Of a stretch of DNA of 64,000 nucleotides, positions 10,456-21,975 are shown one piece after another; the stretch's first letter is position 1, and each line of letters opens with the position of its first letter. Where the stretch lies: positions 231,944,109 through 232,008,108 of the forward strand of contig CM066033.1 in NCBI GenBank assembly GCA_033557465.1, given 5' to 3'. Source of the DNA: Ichthyophis bannanicus (Eukaryota > Chordata > Amphibia > Gymnophiona > Ichthyophiidae). Under the pieces are notes generated by a model. It had not been told where the DNA came from. It ran no database searches and saw nothing but the letters and a program-made list of their open reading frames with translations. The translations under genes were made by a program, and so were the position numbers.

Positions 10456-11994
10456 ATTTTGGTACTGTGGGGCTATTTGCTTCTGCCCCCTTCGTCCAAT
10501 GCCGACATCCCTTGCAAATGAGCAAGCCAAGAAATCCTCTATGTGAAAAATATTGACTCCTAGAGAGGAGGGAGGCAATGAATGTGCTGACTCCAGCTCT
10601 AACTCTGAAGTAGACAGCAAATATACAGCAGGATCCTAAGAAGCTCTGGTCTTCCTCTGCACTAGGGTAAGACCTGTTGAATTAGAAGGCATTCCACTAG
10701 GTTGTTGGTACTGCACATTTGACAAGTCCTTGCAATAACCTTCCATAAGTTCATTAAACACAATTTGCAGAAATGAATGTAGTTGCTCTGGAAGAGGTAG
10801 CAAAGCAGATGGTAAAGACTCCTCCACTACTATGAAGAACGCTGGAATTGATGAGATGAGCTTTTACACAGAGGCATGCCACAAAGTAGGCAAAGTCTTC
10901 ACAGGGACAGTGCTATCTACGTTGTGACATCTACACATTTCTGCACTGGTAGTGCATTGGAGCCACTGCACAGAGGAGAAGTCTAGCCATCGGCATGTAA
11001 CGAATACAGAACTGCCATGCTTCCATTTTTAAAGCACTTTGGAAGAGTTTGAGGAAGCCACCTTCACTTTAGGTCTGTGCAGGCATTCAAGGGGCGGCTG
11101 CATTATAGGCCTGGAAACCTCCAAGGAAGCACATGGTCCTCATGGGCAGCTGGACTTTTCAAGCCACTGTGCTGGGAGGTTGAGGGTCATTCCATCGAAG
11201 ATTCTCAGCTCATCTGCACAGAGAGCTGTTCTATCCTGGCAGTATGTGATGACATCATCCACTTGTGTGCCTTTTCCATCCTACTTGTCAACAGAAAATG
11301 AAACATCCCAGCTCCTCAAATGACTGAAAATCCTACAGATAACAGAAGAAGGCCAACTGGTACACAAGCATTCCAAATAATGCACAGAAGATTCGGGACC
11401 CAGCCTTCTCGTTCATCTCTGTCTTAGTACCATTCAGGTAGTATGATGAAATCTCAACCATTGCCCTGAGAATGCAGCCACAGAAAAATTGATGTCATTC
11501 TGAAAACACTTTGCAGAATTGTCTGTCTACTTGGCAGGCCATGTGTTGCTGCTCTGGCCCGTGCCTGATGCCTCTGTACTTGGTCAATGGCAGAGAGAAT
11601 TCTGAACTACAAATAAGTGCATACAATGGGGTCTAACAAGCAATGAAGTGAGCAAGCATGAAAGAGTGCAGATCCAAGCTCAGCAAGCCATGGTATTAGA
11701 CAAAGATCATACAATTTACAGGATGCAACAGTAGGGCAGAACTTTTCCTGGGAAAATTAGTACCTGAAGGTCCCATCCCACAGACGTTCATCATGGCCCA
11801 CACAATCACACCAATAAGTCTAACACGCAGTAAAGGTAGGCCAGACAATTTGCACAGATATCTAGAGAGTAACTTCAGGGAGAACGCCCACAAGTCAGCC
11901 TGTTAAGGACACAGGCTTGTCATCTTTCACATTAGAAAGATATAAGGGCTAAGAGAAACTGAAAAGTGTTTTGTATTTAGCTCATAACATTCTA
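10456..11994. other. Unassigned; no gene supported
   Basis: Several short overlapping ORFs exist on both strands (longest about 100 codons) but none shows a recognisable domain, consistent frame use or repeat-family motif. Could be a decayed element or single-copy DNA. Confidence 0.4.
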
Positions 11995-12740
11995 TTTGAT
12001 CTTTTCTAGATGAAGTACCTCAACATATCCTGATCCATGCTCTAAAAATTTTTTAAATTGACTATTGCAATTCTGTGTAGGCAGGAAGTGCTCTGTCCAG
12101 TATGAAACACATGCGGATGATTCAGAGCACAACCAAACAGACCTTATGTCATGCACCCAAATTCCATCATATAATACCTTCCCTCTTTCACCACCATTGG
12201 CTTCTCATTTGCTACAGAGTTCATTGTAAAATTTTAGTCCTTTTAAATTTTAGTGGTACAACTGTATTTAGTGTTTTCTATTCCTCTATTTTTATTTCCT
12301 CCCCTACAATCCCACCAAAGCCCTATATTTTTCTCAAGTGCATTGCATCTCCATTTTACCTGTTTCACATGCCTGGTTTGAATCAATATATCGGGTTGCA
12401 TTCTACTTCAAGGTACCTTCTTTATGGAATGCCTTGCCTCTCTCCCTCCGATCTGACCAGACCTTCTGGAAATTCAGACTGCCTCAAAACACACTTTTTC
12501 TTTTTGGCATTTGATGGGTCCTAGTAGTGGCACAGGATATGATGGGATAAACTGTCAGCTTCACATCTCTGCCGTCTCTATTGCATCTTACTTTCACTCT
12601 ACTTAGATTAACCTACTGTATCTATGATAAAATTATTTTTCTCTTCTTTTGTTTTATTGTTGTAAAGTGCCTTGATTTTTTTTTTTTTTAAATTTCAAGA
12701 AGGGATCTAGCAAATCCAAATAAACACAAACAATCCACTG
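11995..12740 (+). mobile_element. Old L2 LINE 3' end
   Basis: Across frames the plus strand keeps the L2 order: DYCN-like (cttgactattgcaattc), a HWLL...KIL block (ccattggcttctcatttg...gtaaaattttag), a WNALPLSPSDL block (tggaatgccttgcctctc) and a C-terminal LKTHFFF stretch. A 3' UTR ends in a T-run near 12680-12690 and cctt-gattt tail. Frameshifts and stops are frequent, so it is a dead copy. Confidence 0.7.
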
Positions 12741-13639
12741 GGGAAAAAAGTGGCCAGACAGCAACAACTAGAGCAGCAAGAGGTAAAACTATGGCAAAAT
12801 ACTGAGGCAAAGAGTACAGGCATGAATTGCTTTAGTGGAGCTGTGCACTAGTGTCTGCTGGCTTTACCCATGTTTGGCTGAGTCAGGGACATGAACCCCA
12901 CTCCTGCCTCAATTGGAGGTATTTTAGCCACTCATTATTGCCGCAAAACCTACCAAGTGCCTTGAACATATTTTAAAGGTTGACTGAGGCAACTAGGAGC
13001 TCAACATTTTCTCCATCACTGGCAGAACATGGGGAAAGTCTACCTCCCAGTATTCTGTTAGAAGTATGCTAGGATCGTCAACCGGGAATGGTGTTGCATG
13101 GTCATGAAGATTTCAGGGGAAGTGTTAAACTTTGAGATCCACCTCTCTAACATCAAGGATGAAGTTCTCCCCTTAAGTACAAAAGGAAGATACATGCCTT
13201 TGTGTCTTTTGAGTGGTGAAACCAATGGGTCTGCAGGAAGTCATGATTCCAGTTTTTTGCAGAGATGGATTGTGGCCCACATTTCTTATTAGCTCAAAAA
13301 TAGGAGGGGCACAAGAAGCAGATGGCATATTTGCTAGGTGTACATGGCATCCCTGTTGCTGATATGGAGAGGATCAGTCTGAGAGCTTGGGACCTTTCTT
13401 CTTATTAGACCAGTTGAACCTCATCCTTGCAAGATCCTGTGGGAGGGGCTTCCTGTTATCTAGAGTGACTGACAGAGTTAGGCTGGATGAGCCCTGGTGT
13501 CTGGTTGACTTCTCTGCTATACCTAACCAGATTGTGTTGGAAGTCTCTGTGCATTGAAGGGCTGATAACAGAATTTTTAAGTCCCTTTATGGACCTGTTG
13601 GTGTTTGCTGTGGGTCCTGGGTGAAACCCTGAAGACGGG
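12741..13639. other. Unassigned, possibly decayed LINE sequence
   Basis: Lies directly 5' of the Tx1-like RT segment at 13640. It may be the preceding part of that ORF2, but no motif could be recognised with confidence. Confidence 0.3.
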
Positions 13640-13890
13640 GAAGCTACCATTTTTCTTGCCATCATTTGGTGTTGACACCCTTGCCTAAGGGAGGGGACAT
13701 CAACAGTGGGTGCCCCATTTCACAGATCTATACAAATTATAAGGTTTTGGCCAAAGCCCTTTCAGAATGGTTAGCCACTGTCCTGGCAGATGTGAACCTC
13801 CTCAATCAGTCTTACATGGTCCCAGGTGAAACTATTTTTGATATGTCTCTTGTTTTGAGATGTAATTCACTATGGGGTCTATTCTGAACT
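13640..13890 (+). pseudogene. Tx1/L1-type LINE reverse transcriptase fragment (part 1)
   Basis: The plus frame from 13666 reads TPLPKGGD, then ISQIYTNYKVLAKALSEWL and a NQSYMVPGETIFDMSL stretch. This is the L1/Tx1 reverse-transcriptase block that normally reads P-K-x(n)-RPISLL-x-DYK-LAK-L, followed by QSG-VPGR-I-D. The copy is interrupted after 13890 and resumes near 15850. Confidence 0.7.
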
Positions 13891-14084
13891 GCGTTTCGCA
13901 TGTATATATGTCCCGGTAGAATGCCAAAGGTGCCTCCCCCATCAGCAACAGAGCTCCCCACACATACTACTGAGAGTTCTGATAGAGGGCAGGAGGGGGC
14001 AGGCCAGAGGCATGACCCCCAATCTGGATGTACATGCCTATTCTGTTAATGGCCCTGTACATCTGGGCATGGGCAGATGGACGG

Positions 14085-14121
14085 GGGACTTATTCCACCT
14101 TGGTGGTGGAATAAGTCCCCT
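14085..14121. repeat. Short inverted repeat
   Basis: ggggacttattccac and gtggaataagtcccc flank a short cttggtg-like loop, giving a near-perfect 15-bp stem. Confidence 0.7.
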
Positions 14122-15663
14122 AGACATGGGGGAATGATGCAGCAGGGCAGGCACTGGCATGGGTGAGTGGGGCAGGGAGTTCCCCACAGCTCGACTCTGG
14201 CCTTGACAGGCCCAATTGGTGGTTGAGTGGTGGGGAACAGCGCATCTTTGCTTTAGATGGCTGATCGGGGCTCCTGCATAGAGCCACAGTGGCATGGCAA
14301 TGGGACACCACAGCATCACAGATCCATGCAGGAGCCAGGCTGAGCCAGTCAGGGAAGTGCCTGGACATCTGGGGTGCTGGAATCAGGGCACATTCTAGAT
14401 GTCTAGGCCCAATGCCGTGATTCTGCTCCCACAGGGCCGTCTAGCCCCCGCTGGAGCAGAATTGGTTGCATCTTCGGGCTGTCTGGATTTCTGGACATCT
14501 GGATGGCCCGGATGTGCACCTACAGAATTGGCCTCCACACAACTAGGGCTGTTGCTAGATTTAAGATTTTGGTACCATAGGGAAGACCAGTGCTATCTGT
14601 GATCCCAAAAAGACTGAAGAGCCAGAAAAGGAGCAACATAATGCCATAGTTCCACAGTGGTGCCACTTTGAAGCAGCAAATGCATATAGCCTTAAAGCAA
14701 GCCTTGACAAATTTTGTTTGTACTGAGGAGCCAGTCCAAACTCTTAGGAGCCAGTGGCTGTGATTTCCTCCACCCACCACCATTGTCTCCATTGACTTTT
14801 CTCTGTTTGCAAAATCATACATGTCTGGGAAGGGTGGAAGAATTTGAAGAGGCATCTTTCAACAGAAATATGTAGAAAGTGTCTGTGCATGCTTGTGTGG
14901 TGTAGTAGTGGAGTGCCTTTGTGCGAGTATTGTGTGGTGTGGAGGGGAGGTGCCTGTGTATGTGTGTGTGTTCTGGGTGGGGGATGCACCTTTGGCATAT
15001 ATACACATTGTGCCCTTTTGTCCCCGTATTCATCCTTTTAATCTTCAACACCTTGCACTCCTCCCCCGTACCCCTTCTAGACTTTCTCCCCTTCTCTCCA
15101 CCTAGCACGCCCACCCCCTGCCCTACCTACCCCTATCCTCCTTCCCTTTTTATTTTAATATACTGTCCCTGAAATGTTTGTTGCCTCACTCCCCTCCCTT
15201 CCTGTCTAACCTGCTTTTTTTTCAGCAAGCCCTGTATCCAGCTGTCCTCTGCACAAGGGGGATGGGATCTCTTGTGGCAGCCTGTTGTCTCAGAGCTGCA
15301 ACTTCCCTTCCTGTCCTGCTCATGGGTAGACAGGAGGGCAATTTGTCGCGATTGTGGTTTTCTTCTCCTCTTCTACTCATGGAAGATGGGATCCCCATGG
15401 GCAGCTTGCTGTCTCAGAGCCGTGATTTCCCTTCCTGTCTTATCCATGGGGATTGATCTCCTGTGGGCAGACAGGAAGAGCCTTTGCTGCAATTGTAGCT
15501 TTCTCCTCCAGCCCTCAGGGATCTCCCGTGAGCAGAAGAGAACTGCCATCGCAGCAAAGACCCCCCCAGTCTGCTTGCAGGAGATCAGAACCCCATGGGG
15601 AGAGAGAAGGGATCTAATCCACGACCTGTGATCATGGGTTTTTTTGAAGGAGGGAGGTTAAGA

Positions 15664-15722
15664 AAATCCCATGTGCCAGGTGTTAAATTCTGGTCACTAT
15701 GGCGACCTGGTACATGGGATTT
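15664..15722. repeat. Short inverted repeat
   Basis: aaatcccatgtgccaggt and acctggtacatgggattt form an 18-bp stem with one mismatch around a 23-base loop. Confidence 0.7.
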
Positions 15723-15849
15723 GTCGTAAAATAAGAGGGATCAGATTTCTTTCTGGACTGGGTATTTGGCACCTTCCACATTTTTTTTACCCTAAATAAT
15801 TGCCTATGCCTAAATCAATATGCATTGCATAGGGTTGGTCTGTCAATGG

Positions 15850-17985
15850 TCTTTTGTCTTTGGGTAAGGAGATACCTATGAATCATCCTGTTGAATGCTA
15901 TCTTATGGGCACCTTGCAGGCTTTTGGATTTGGCCCCATTTTGTGGGTCTTTTCCAACTCCTGTACTCAAGCAAAAAGTGTCTAGTCAAGGTTAACTAGT
16001 CCTAAATGGTACCAATAGCATTTAAGAAAGGAGTGTACCAGGGATGCCTTGTCCAGACAACTGTACAATCTGGCCATTGAACTGTTCCAGTGCCTCTTAA
16101 GTAAGCAATTCGCTGGACTAATGCTATGGGATCCTAGCATGTAGATTGCTCTCTCAGCCTATGCTGATATGCTTCTACTGAGTTAAAACCTGGAATATCT
16201 AAAGTGGATTGAGTCCTGCTCATTGTTTACTTTCTCTGACAAGATCAGCTGAGTCAAATGTTCTGACCTTTTGTTTGGACCACAACCCTTGGATCCCCTA
16301 CTTATTCAGAATAAGAAATGTTCATGTAGCAGTGGGATTCTAAAGTATTTGGGGGTCTTTCTGACACAGAAACCATAGCCTCCATCAGCTGGCAAAAGCT
16401 AGCAGAGAAGTTGGACATCCACCTGAGGTTGTTGTCTGGTCTATTATGACTGGTGTCCTTCCAGGGCAGAATCTTAATGGCTATTTGGTTGATAGTGAGC
16501 ATGCTATGTCCCCAGCTGACTGCCCTGAATCCAACCTTGCACTTCCTTCTCTGAATTTAGAGAAAGTTACTGGACTTCTAGCCTGGCAGGAGGCATTGAG
16601 TACCTGAAGAATTTCCAAGTTTTCCCTTAAAAGAGGATGGAACAGGATCTGTGTGTTTTGAGAAGTCTGGTACACACCTTCCAACTTCAACCCCAATATC
16701 TATTTCTATGTGCAGATCCTCCTCTGTGATGGAATGTGCTGGTGGCCTTTTTTCAACCAGTTGTATAGGTTGCAGTATAATTGGCAGCTTTTTGCCATTG
16801 TTGCAACAGGATATGCTCGCAGCCTGATGCAGCTGCCCTTCTTCTCCAGAGAATTTTGTAGGGTCAGGAGCATGCTGTTTGCTCTGGGGAGACCTTTGCT
16901 GTGGAGTCCCTCTTCCACAACACCACTCTAGGTATGGAGGTGCTGAAATATCCTGTGGTAAGTATTTGGCTTTTCTAAGTCAGAGTAGAGAAAGACAGTG
17001 ACCTACTGGAATGTTTTTGGGGCAGCGGGTCAAACCTTGGCCCAGCATGAAGGCAAGGTTGACCTTTACACTATCCATAGGAATCTCTAGCAGTCAAGAG
17101 CTGTTCAGGTGCTGGCCAAGCCATTTGATTGAGAGGGCTTGGGATCAGTGGTATCTCTATGAACGTAACACTCGTCCCTTCAACCAAGTGTATATAGCTC
17201 CCCTCCATCTCAGTCCCTTCACCCTCACATCCTTAGTAGGCTGCAGACCATTTGCCAAAAGTCCTTCCTCACCATGTTCTACCTGCTGGTAAGCCACATA
17301 GTACACCACCTTACTCTTACTTCCTGCCCAGACACTGTCTGGAGGCAATATCTGGGAGGCCAGGAGAGTCCCCACTGAGAGTTTCATTACTCTTAACTAG
17401 TACCTAGATTCAGCATAGGCCTATTTTTGAGACGGATGCTCAGAGTGTTGGCCACTAGCCGTCTTTTAAGTAGGGCCTCCCAGAACATATCCCATAATTG
17501 GTTCTTCTGTGAGTAAAATGAAAGCCTCACCTACATGATTTTAGTGTCTACAATTTAATGGGTTTTGTCACATTTTATTCCTTTGATTGAATTTCATCCC
17601 CCACCTACTTCCTTATGGGTACACAGTCCAGAGGCCTCTTAGGGACATAGACCTGTCTGGTCAAATACTTCCTGTTCACCACTAATGATATTGTCTGATG
17701 GACCTAGAGGCATAAGCAGTCTGAATGGACCTTGATGGATTGCGGGGCTATCTTTAGAGTTAATGTGCATAACTGGATTACTATGGAGCACCTTCATACA
17801 GCATCCACCTGCAGGGTGCAACATTTCTCAGCTTTCCCCCTCCCTCTCCTTTCTTTCCTCTCACTTTCCTTATTTAGGCCCCTAGTGATTTTTCTTTGGC
17901 CCCCCTCTTTTTTTCTTTTGATTCCACTTAAGGTAGTATGTCTTTGGTTATGGGCAGTAGACAGCCTTAATATTATTGTAAGGCT
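15850..17985 (+). pseudogene. Tx1/L1-type LINE ORF2 remnant (part 2)
   Basis: Across broken plus frames the expected order of RT motifs is visible: QAFGFGP (15920s), a degraded QGCPLS-like segment with LYNLAIEL (near 16040-16080), an AYADMLLL relic of the catalytic YADD box near 16155-16175 (one Asp replaced), and C-terminal sequence up to about 17560. The rest to 17985 is probably the 3' UTR. Frameshifts throughout show a long-dead copy. Confidence 0.6.
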
Positions 17986-17989
17986 AACA

Positions 17990-18586
17990 AATTTGGTAGC
18001 ATAAAGTGGGAGACTTCAACTTACCCTAATATTGCTTGGGTAAATATCTTATTGGGACATGCTAGGGAAGTAAAGTTTCTAGATGCCATAAATGATTGCT
18101 TCATGGAGCATTTGGACTAATAATTGACCAGAGGAAGAAGTACTTTAGGGACACTAGACAATAGTGATCAATGCGATTAAATTTACAATCACAGGAAGAT
18201 GCTAAAAAAAAGCCTACTGTTATAGCACTTAATGCTTAAAAGGGAAATTATGATAAAATGAAGAAAATGGGGAAAAACTAAAAGAAGCAGTTACCAGGAT
18301 CAGAGGTTAGCATGAGAGCTGGGCATGATTTTAAAAGACCAGTTTGGAAGTCCAGATAAAATGTATTTCATGCATCAAAAAAGGTTGAAAGAAGGTCTAA
18401 TGATGGCCAGTATAGTTTAATTGTGATGTGGAAAAGGAAGTAAAAGCCAAAAGTGCATCTTTCAGAAAATGGAAAGCAGACCCTAATGATGAAAACAGGG
18501 ATGAGCACAAGCACTGGCAAGTTATATCTAAAGTAATAAATCAGGTCAAAAAAGAGATTTTTAAAAGAGGTTTATAATAGAGGTAA
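17990..18586 (+). pseudogene. Old CR1 LINE ORF2, part 1 (endonuclease end and linker)
   Basis: Begins with a GDFNLP-like endonuclease motif (gggagacttcaacttaccc), as in the APE-type endonuclease of CR1, followed by decayed linker sequence. The copy is split by a 2.3-kb element at 18587; the 14 bases before the break (tataatagaggtaa, 18573-18586) are repeated after it at 20890-20903. The same CR1 resumes there. Confidence 0.7.
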
Positions 18587-18688
18587 CCAAAATACAGGAG
18601 AAGGAAGTTTTCCGCAAAAATAGCACAGTGAAGATAGCGGAAAACAGAAACCATGGCCAAACACAGAGATATCCACAAAACTTTATTG

Positions 18689-18736
18689 TAGACCCAACTT
18701 AACCAGTTTCGGCCCTAGGCCTTCATCAGGGGTCTA
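18689..18736 (-). ncRNA. Hammerhead-ribozyme-like motif, left arm
   Basis: On the minus strand the conserved core order is present: a stem I strand TAGACCC, then CTGATGA, a short GC-rich stem II region (AGGCCTAGGGCC), GAAAC, a two-pair stem III (AC/GT) with loop, a U-H type cleavage position, and GGGTCTA, which pairs perfectly with TAGACCC over 7 bp. This is the minimal type I layout with a tiny stem III reported for animal retroelements. Stem II pairs with a bulged A. Activity is untested. Confidence 0.6.
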
Positions 18737-19133
18737 AAGACAAACATGGATATAAAATTAAAATATGAATAATCATAATACAAACAAATAAAAGCTTGAA
18801 ATACATAAAAATGTAATAAATTGAAAATATATAATACATTACCAAGGAGGACAAAACAGAAGCATCTAAGGGGTGGACCAAGCCACTCTTCCCAATCTAT
18901 GGTGAATAAATAGGCAGAATAAATATAGCAAATTTTGTGAAATTAGTACATTAAAAAAGGTTTATATGTAATTAGTAACCTTAACTATGATATATAAAAA
19001 GTAATTGCCACAAAAAACATGATTAAGATCACCTATGAAAACAAAAATGCTAAAACATAAAAACAAAATAAAAGACAAAATCATATATCATAAATAGTTA
19101 AAAGGACATTACATATAAATACCTTATAATATA

Positions 19134-20484
19134 CCGTATATACTCGAGTATAAGCCGAGTTTTTCAGCACATTTTTTGTGCTGAAAAACGGCCCCCTCGG
19201 CTTATACTCGAGTCAACGTCTGCAGGACATCTGCAAAATTCTACAGGTGCCGCAGATTGGTTGGCGCCGGCCAATGGCGCCGCAGGGGGGAGGAGCCCGG
19301 AGCCGTGATGCCACCGGCCAGGTGGGTGCCTGCGCCGAATAACCATTGGCGCCGACGGAGGAGAAGCCCCTCCTTTCTGGGGAAGCCTCTGCCTGGGAAC
19401 CCCATGGCGCTGAGAGAGGGGAGGGTCCGAGAAATCCTCTGTGCCTGGATCTGCGCCGACCAATGGCGCGGAGGGGGGGAGGAGCCTCGCCAGTAGTGAC
19501 ACCAGGAAATGAATCTGCGGCGGAGAGGTGGAGCCAGGTGCTGCGCCGGGTCCAATCCGGCAGAGGGGGCGCGGCTTCGTGCAAGAGGAGCATGAAAATG
19601 GCGGCCCCCATGGTTCACCCACGTGCGAGGGGGCCCGACAGGATGCTCCGGCAGCCGTAGGGGTTCTCAACCGGGGGAGCTGCTCCTGGTTCAATCGCGC
19701 TTGACGATCCAAGCACGCTGCGGGTTGGAGGCCTCCAGGCACAACCCGAGCGGCGGCCGAGCTTGCGGACCAAGCCTGCGGCTGGGGTGGAGGCCCGAAG
19801 GCGCACCCGGAGCGGCGGCAGAGCTGGCGGACCAAGCCTGCGGCTGGGGTGGAGGCCCGAAGGCGCACCCAGAGCGGCGGCAGAGCTGGCAGACCGAGCC
19901 TGCGGCTGGGGTGGAGGCCCGGAGGCACACCCAGAGCGGCGGCAGAGCTGTCCCAGAAGGTCCGCGAGCAGCGAACTGCACCAGGCCATCCGTGAACGGG
20001 ATTGCTGCACGGAAATGCTGCGGTGGCTGAAACTTTGAAAACTGAGACTGGAAGTGCAAGTAAGTTTAACAGCAATAATAGAAACAGAACGCAAGATGAA
20101 AACTGATCAACGGAGGGAAATTCTCCCAGAGTCTGGGAGCACATGGCCCGCGGAGGTCCCGCTGGCCAGCGGATAGGAACATCAAAGTAGTAAAACATCA
20201 GACAAGTAAAAACTGCTATATACATACGATTAGGAGGATTAGAGTTCTAAAAGTAAATTTTTTGGTGGAGAGTAGAAAGTCCGTCTTGCTGGCAAGGCGG
20301 AAGACTAAATACTTTTTGTCGGAAGATCGGCCGTGAGGATTACAAGCCTCTCGAAGTATATACGGTAGGTGCCTCATTTCCCACCCTCGGCTTATACTCG
20401 AGTCAATAGTTTTGCCCAGTTTTTTGTGGTAAAATTAGGTACCTCGGCTTATATTCGGGTCGGCTTATACTCAAGTATATACGG
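19134..20484. mobile_element. TA-flanked DNA transposon, non-autonomous
   Basis: Ends are inverted (ccgtatatactcgagtataa and its near-complement ending ttatactcaagtatatacgg) and flanked by TA on both sides (19132-19133, 20485-20486), suggesting a Tc1/mariner-type target. The motif cggcttatactcgagt recurs within both ends. The interior is very GC-rich with a 62-bp tandem repeat. A long minus frame (20225-19164) crosses this GC-rich repeat but has no transposase motif; I treat it as fortuitous. Superfamily uncertain. Confidence 0.65.
19740..19952. repeat. GC-rich tandem repeat, 62-bp unit, about 3.3 copies
   Basis: The phrase gcctgcggctggggtggagg recurs with gacc starting at 19768, 19830 and 19892, an exact 62-bp spacing, with the rest of the unit (gagcggcggcagagctgg) also repeated. 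Low divergence between units. Confidence 0.85.
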
Positions 20485-20780
20485 TACTATCAAAAGTGCA
20501 CATAAAAACCATGAGAACAATGGCAAAATGAAATAAACAGAAGTCAAAATCATATATCATGATACAATAAGTAATCATAAAATCGGTAGATGTGAATGCC
20601 TTATAGTTTACTACAAAATAGTATAGAGTGCAGATAAAAGCCATGAGTACATTGGCCAGACTAACCTAAAAAAAAAAAATTGAACATTGGCTAAGGCAGA
20701 TAGTGTTGCAATCACCTAAAAACCACCTAATTCAAATGTACAGCGATGCACTATTTTAATTTTATGTCCATCTTTGTCTT

Positions 20781-20828
20781 TAGACCCCTGACGAAGGCCT
20801 AGGGCTGAAACTGGTTAAGTTGGGTCTA
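20781..20828 (+). ncRNA. Hammerhead-ribozyme-like motif, right arm
   Basis: Plus-strand counterpart of the left-arm motif. The core reads CTGACGA (position 7 is variable in hammerheads) and GAAAC, with TAGACCC and GGGTCTA forming a perfect 7-bp stem I. Differences from the left copy are confined to the variable core position and stem II (AGGCCTAGGGCT), so core bases are kept in both arms. Confidence 0.6.
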
Positions 20829-20903
20829 CAATAAAGTTTTGTGGATATCTCTGTGTTTGGCCGTGGTTTCTGTTTTCCGCTATCTTCACTATAATAGAGG
20901 TAA

Positions 20904-21672
20904 AACTAAGATTAAAAGATTTTTGAAGTGCTTCTAAAGCAAAGAGATCATGAGGAAATTGGTTGGATTGCTGGATTACCTAGGGGTAAAAAGAGTGCTC
21001 AGAAAGGATAAGGCAATAGCAGAAAAATGAAATGATTTCTTTGCCTTGGTCTTTACTGAAGATGATGATGGAATCTTAACCAAACTGAGAACGATTTTTT
21101 GTGATAATTTGGAGCAAATAAAGCACTTCACTGTAAGTCTAGAAGATGTAATTGATCAAATTGACAAACTTGAAATCAACAAATCAGCAGGACCAAATGA
21201 CATTCATCCCAGAGTCCTGAAAGAACTCAACATGAAATTGCTAATCCATTACTAGTTATCTGTAACATATCATTCAACGTGGCCACAAAACCAGAGGATA
21301 AGAGTGTGGTCAATGTAACACAAATTTTTAAATAGGTTTCTAGAAAACTATAGATCAGGGAGTCTGATATTGGTGCTGGACAAACTGGTTGAATCTATAC
21401 TAGAAAACCAAATTGCTGACCACATAGACAGAGCTTAATGGGTATGAATCAGCATGGTTTCAGAAAAGGCAATATATTCGATTTTTTTGAAGGTGTAAAC
21501 AAACAAGTGAATAATGGTGAACTGGATCATAGTATATTTGTATTTTCAGAAAGCATTTGACAAAGTCCCTCGAAAGACTCCTTAAGAAATTCAAGAAGCA
21601 TGAAAAAGGCCATGCCTTTTTGTGATTGCAAACCGGTTAAAGACAGGAAATGGAGAGTAGGACTAAATGGTC
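20904..21672 (+). pseudogene. Old CR1 LINE ORF2, part 2 (reverse transcriptase)
   Basis: The frame at 21046-21255 gives FFALVFTEDDD-like sequence, then VIDQIDKLEINKSAGPNDIH and RVLKELN, the CR1 block that precedes the RT fingers. Downstream, degraded QIADHIDR, MVSEKA and FQKAFDKVPR relics follow in several frames. The L2 at 21673-28736 interrupts it; it resumes at 28737. Confidence 0.8.
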
Positions 21673-21676
21673 ATCC

Positions 21677-21975
21677 CTCTCCCAGGAGGGATCGAGCACG
21701 CCGGCACAGAAGAGGACGCCCTGCAGTCCCCCTGCCCAATCGGGGCAGCCCAGACAACATTTAAAAAGAAGCGCCATCGGGTGCAAGCTCCTCTCCTGCC
21801 TCCTCCACTCTCCGGCCGGCCGCGGCTCTCCCAGGAGGGATCGAGCACGCCGGCACAGAAGAGGATGCCCTGCAGTACCCCTGCCCAATCGGTCATCCCG
21901 GACAACATTTAAAAAGAAGCGCCATTGGGCGCACCCGTGCCTGGCGGGCCTGCGCCTGAGGGCCTCGCCAGAGGG
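21677..21975 (+). promoter_or_regulatory. L2 5' UTR with two 149-bp tandem monomers
   Basis: The block starting ctctcccaggagggatcgag occurs at 21677 and 21826, 149 bp apart, and the similarity continues through ggcacagaagagga and aacatttaaaaagaagcgcc. Tandem 5' monomers often carry the internal promoter in LINEs; that role here is inference. GC content is much higher than the surrounding DNA. Confidence 0.7.

Larger units (their letters stand above)
13891..15849. other. Unassigned DNA inserted in the Tx1-like LINE
   Basis: About 2 kb separates the two LINE parts. It contains two hairpins (14085-14121 and 15664-15722), a GT-rich stretch near 14880-14975, and two loosely repeated blocks near 15260-15340 and 15370-15450 (both with cttgctgtctcagagc-like and cttcccttcctgtc phrases). 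No terminal repeats or transposase were found, so the insertion's identity is unknown. Confidence 0.45.
18587..20889. mobile_element. Element with 131-bp terminal inverted repeats and hammerhead-like motifs (Penelope-like?)
   Basis: The ends at about 18627-18757 and 20759-20889 are inverted copies of each other; about 40 extra bases on the left have no counterpart on the right. It is flanked by 14-bp direct repeats (18573-18586 and 20890-20903). Each arm holds a type I hammerhead-ribozyme-like motif. No reverse transcriptase is visible; the interior is AT-rich with a nested DNA transposon at 19134-20484. Penelope-like elements are known to carry such ribozymes in inverted or direct terminal repeats, so a non-autonomous Penelope relative is my inference. 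A simple foldback transposon is the alternative. Confidence 0.6.

Noticed and set aside
10187..10620. Overlapping ~100-codon frames on both strands
   Set aside because: They overlap a hAT-type fragment and lack recognisable domains.
19164..20225. 353-codon open frame on the minus strand
   Set aside because: It lies in very GC-rich DNA with a 62-bp tandem array, overlaps long frames on the other strand, and shows Pro/Ala/Arg/Ser-rich repeats without any domain; it also crosses a transposon end.
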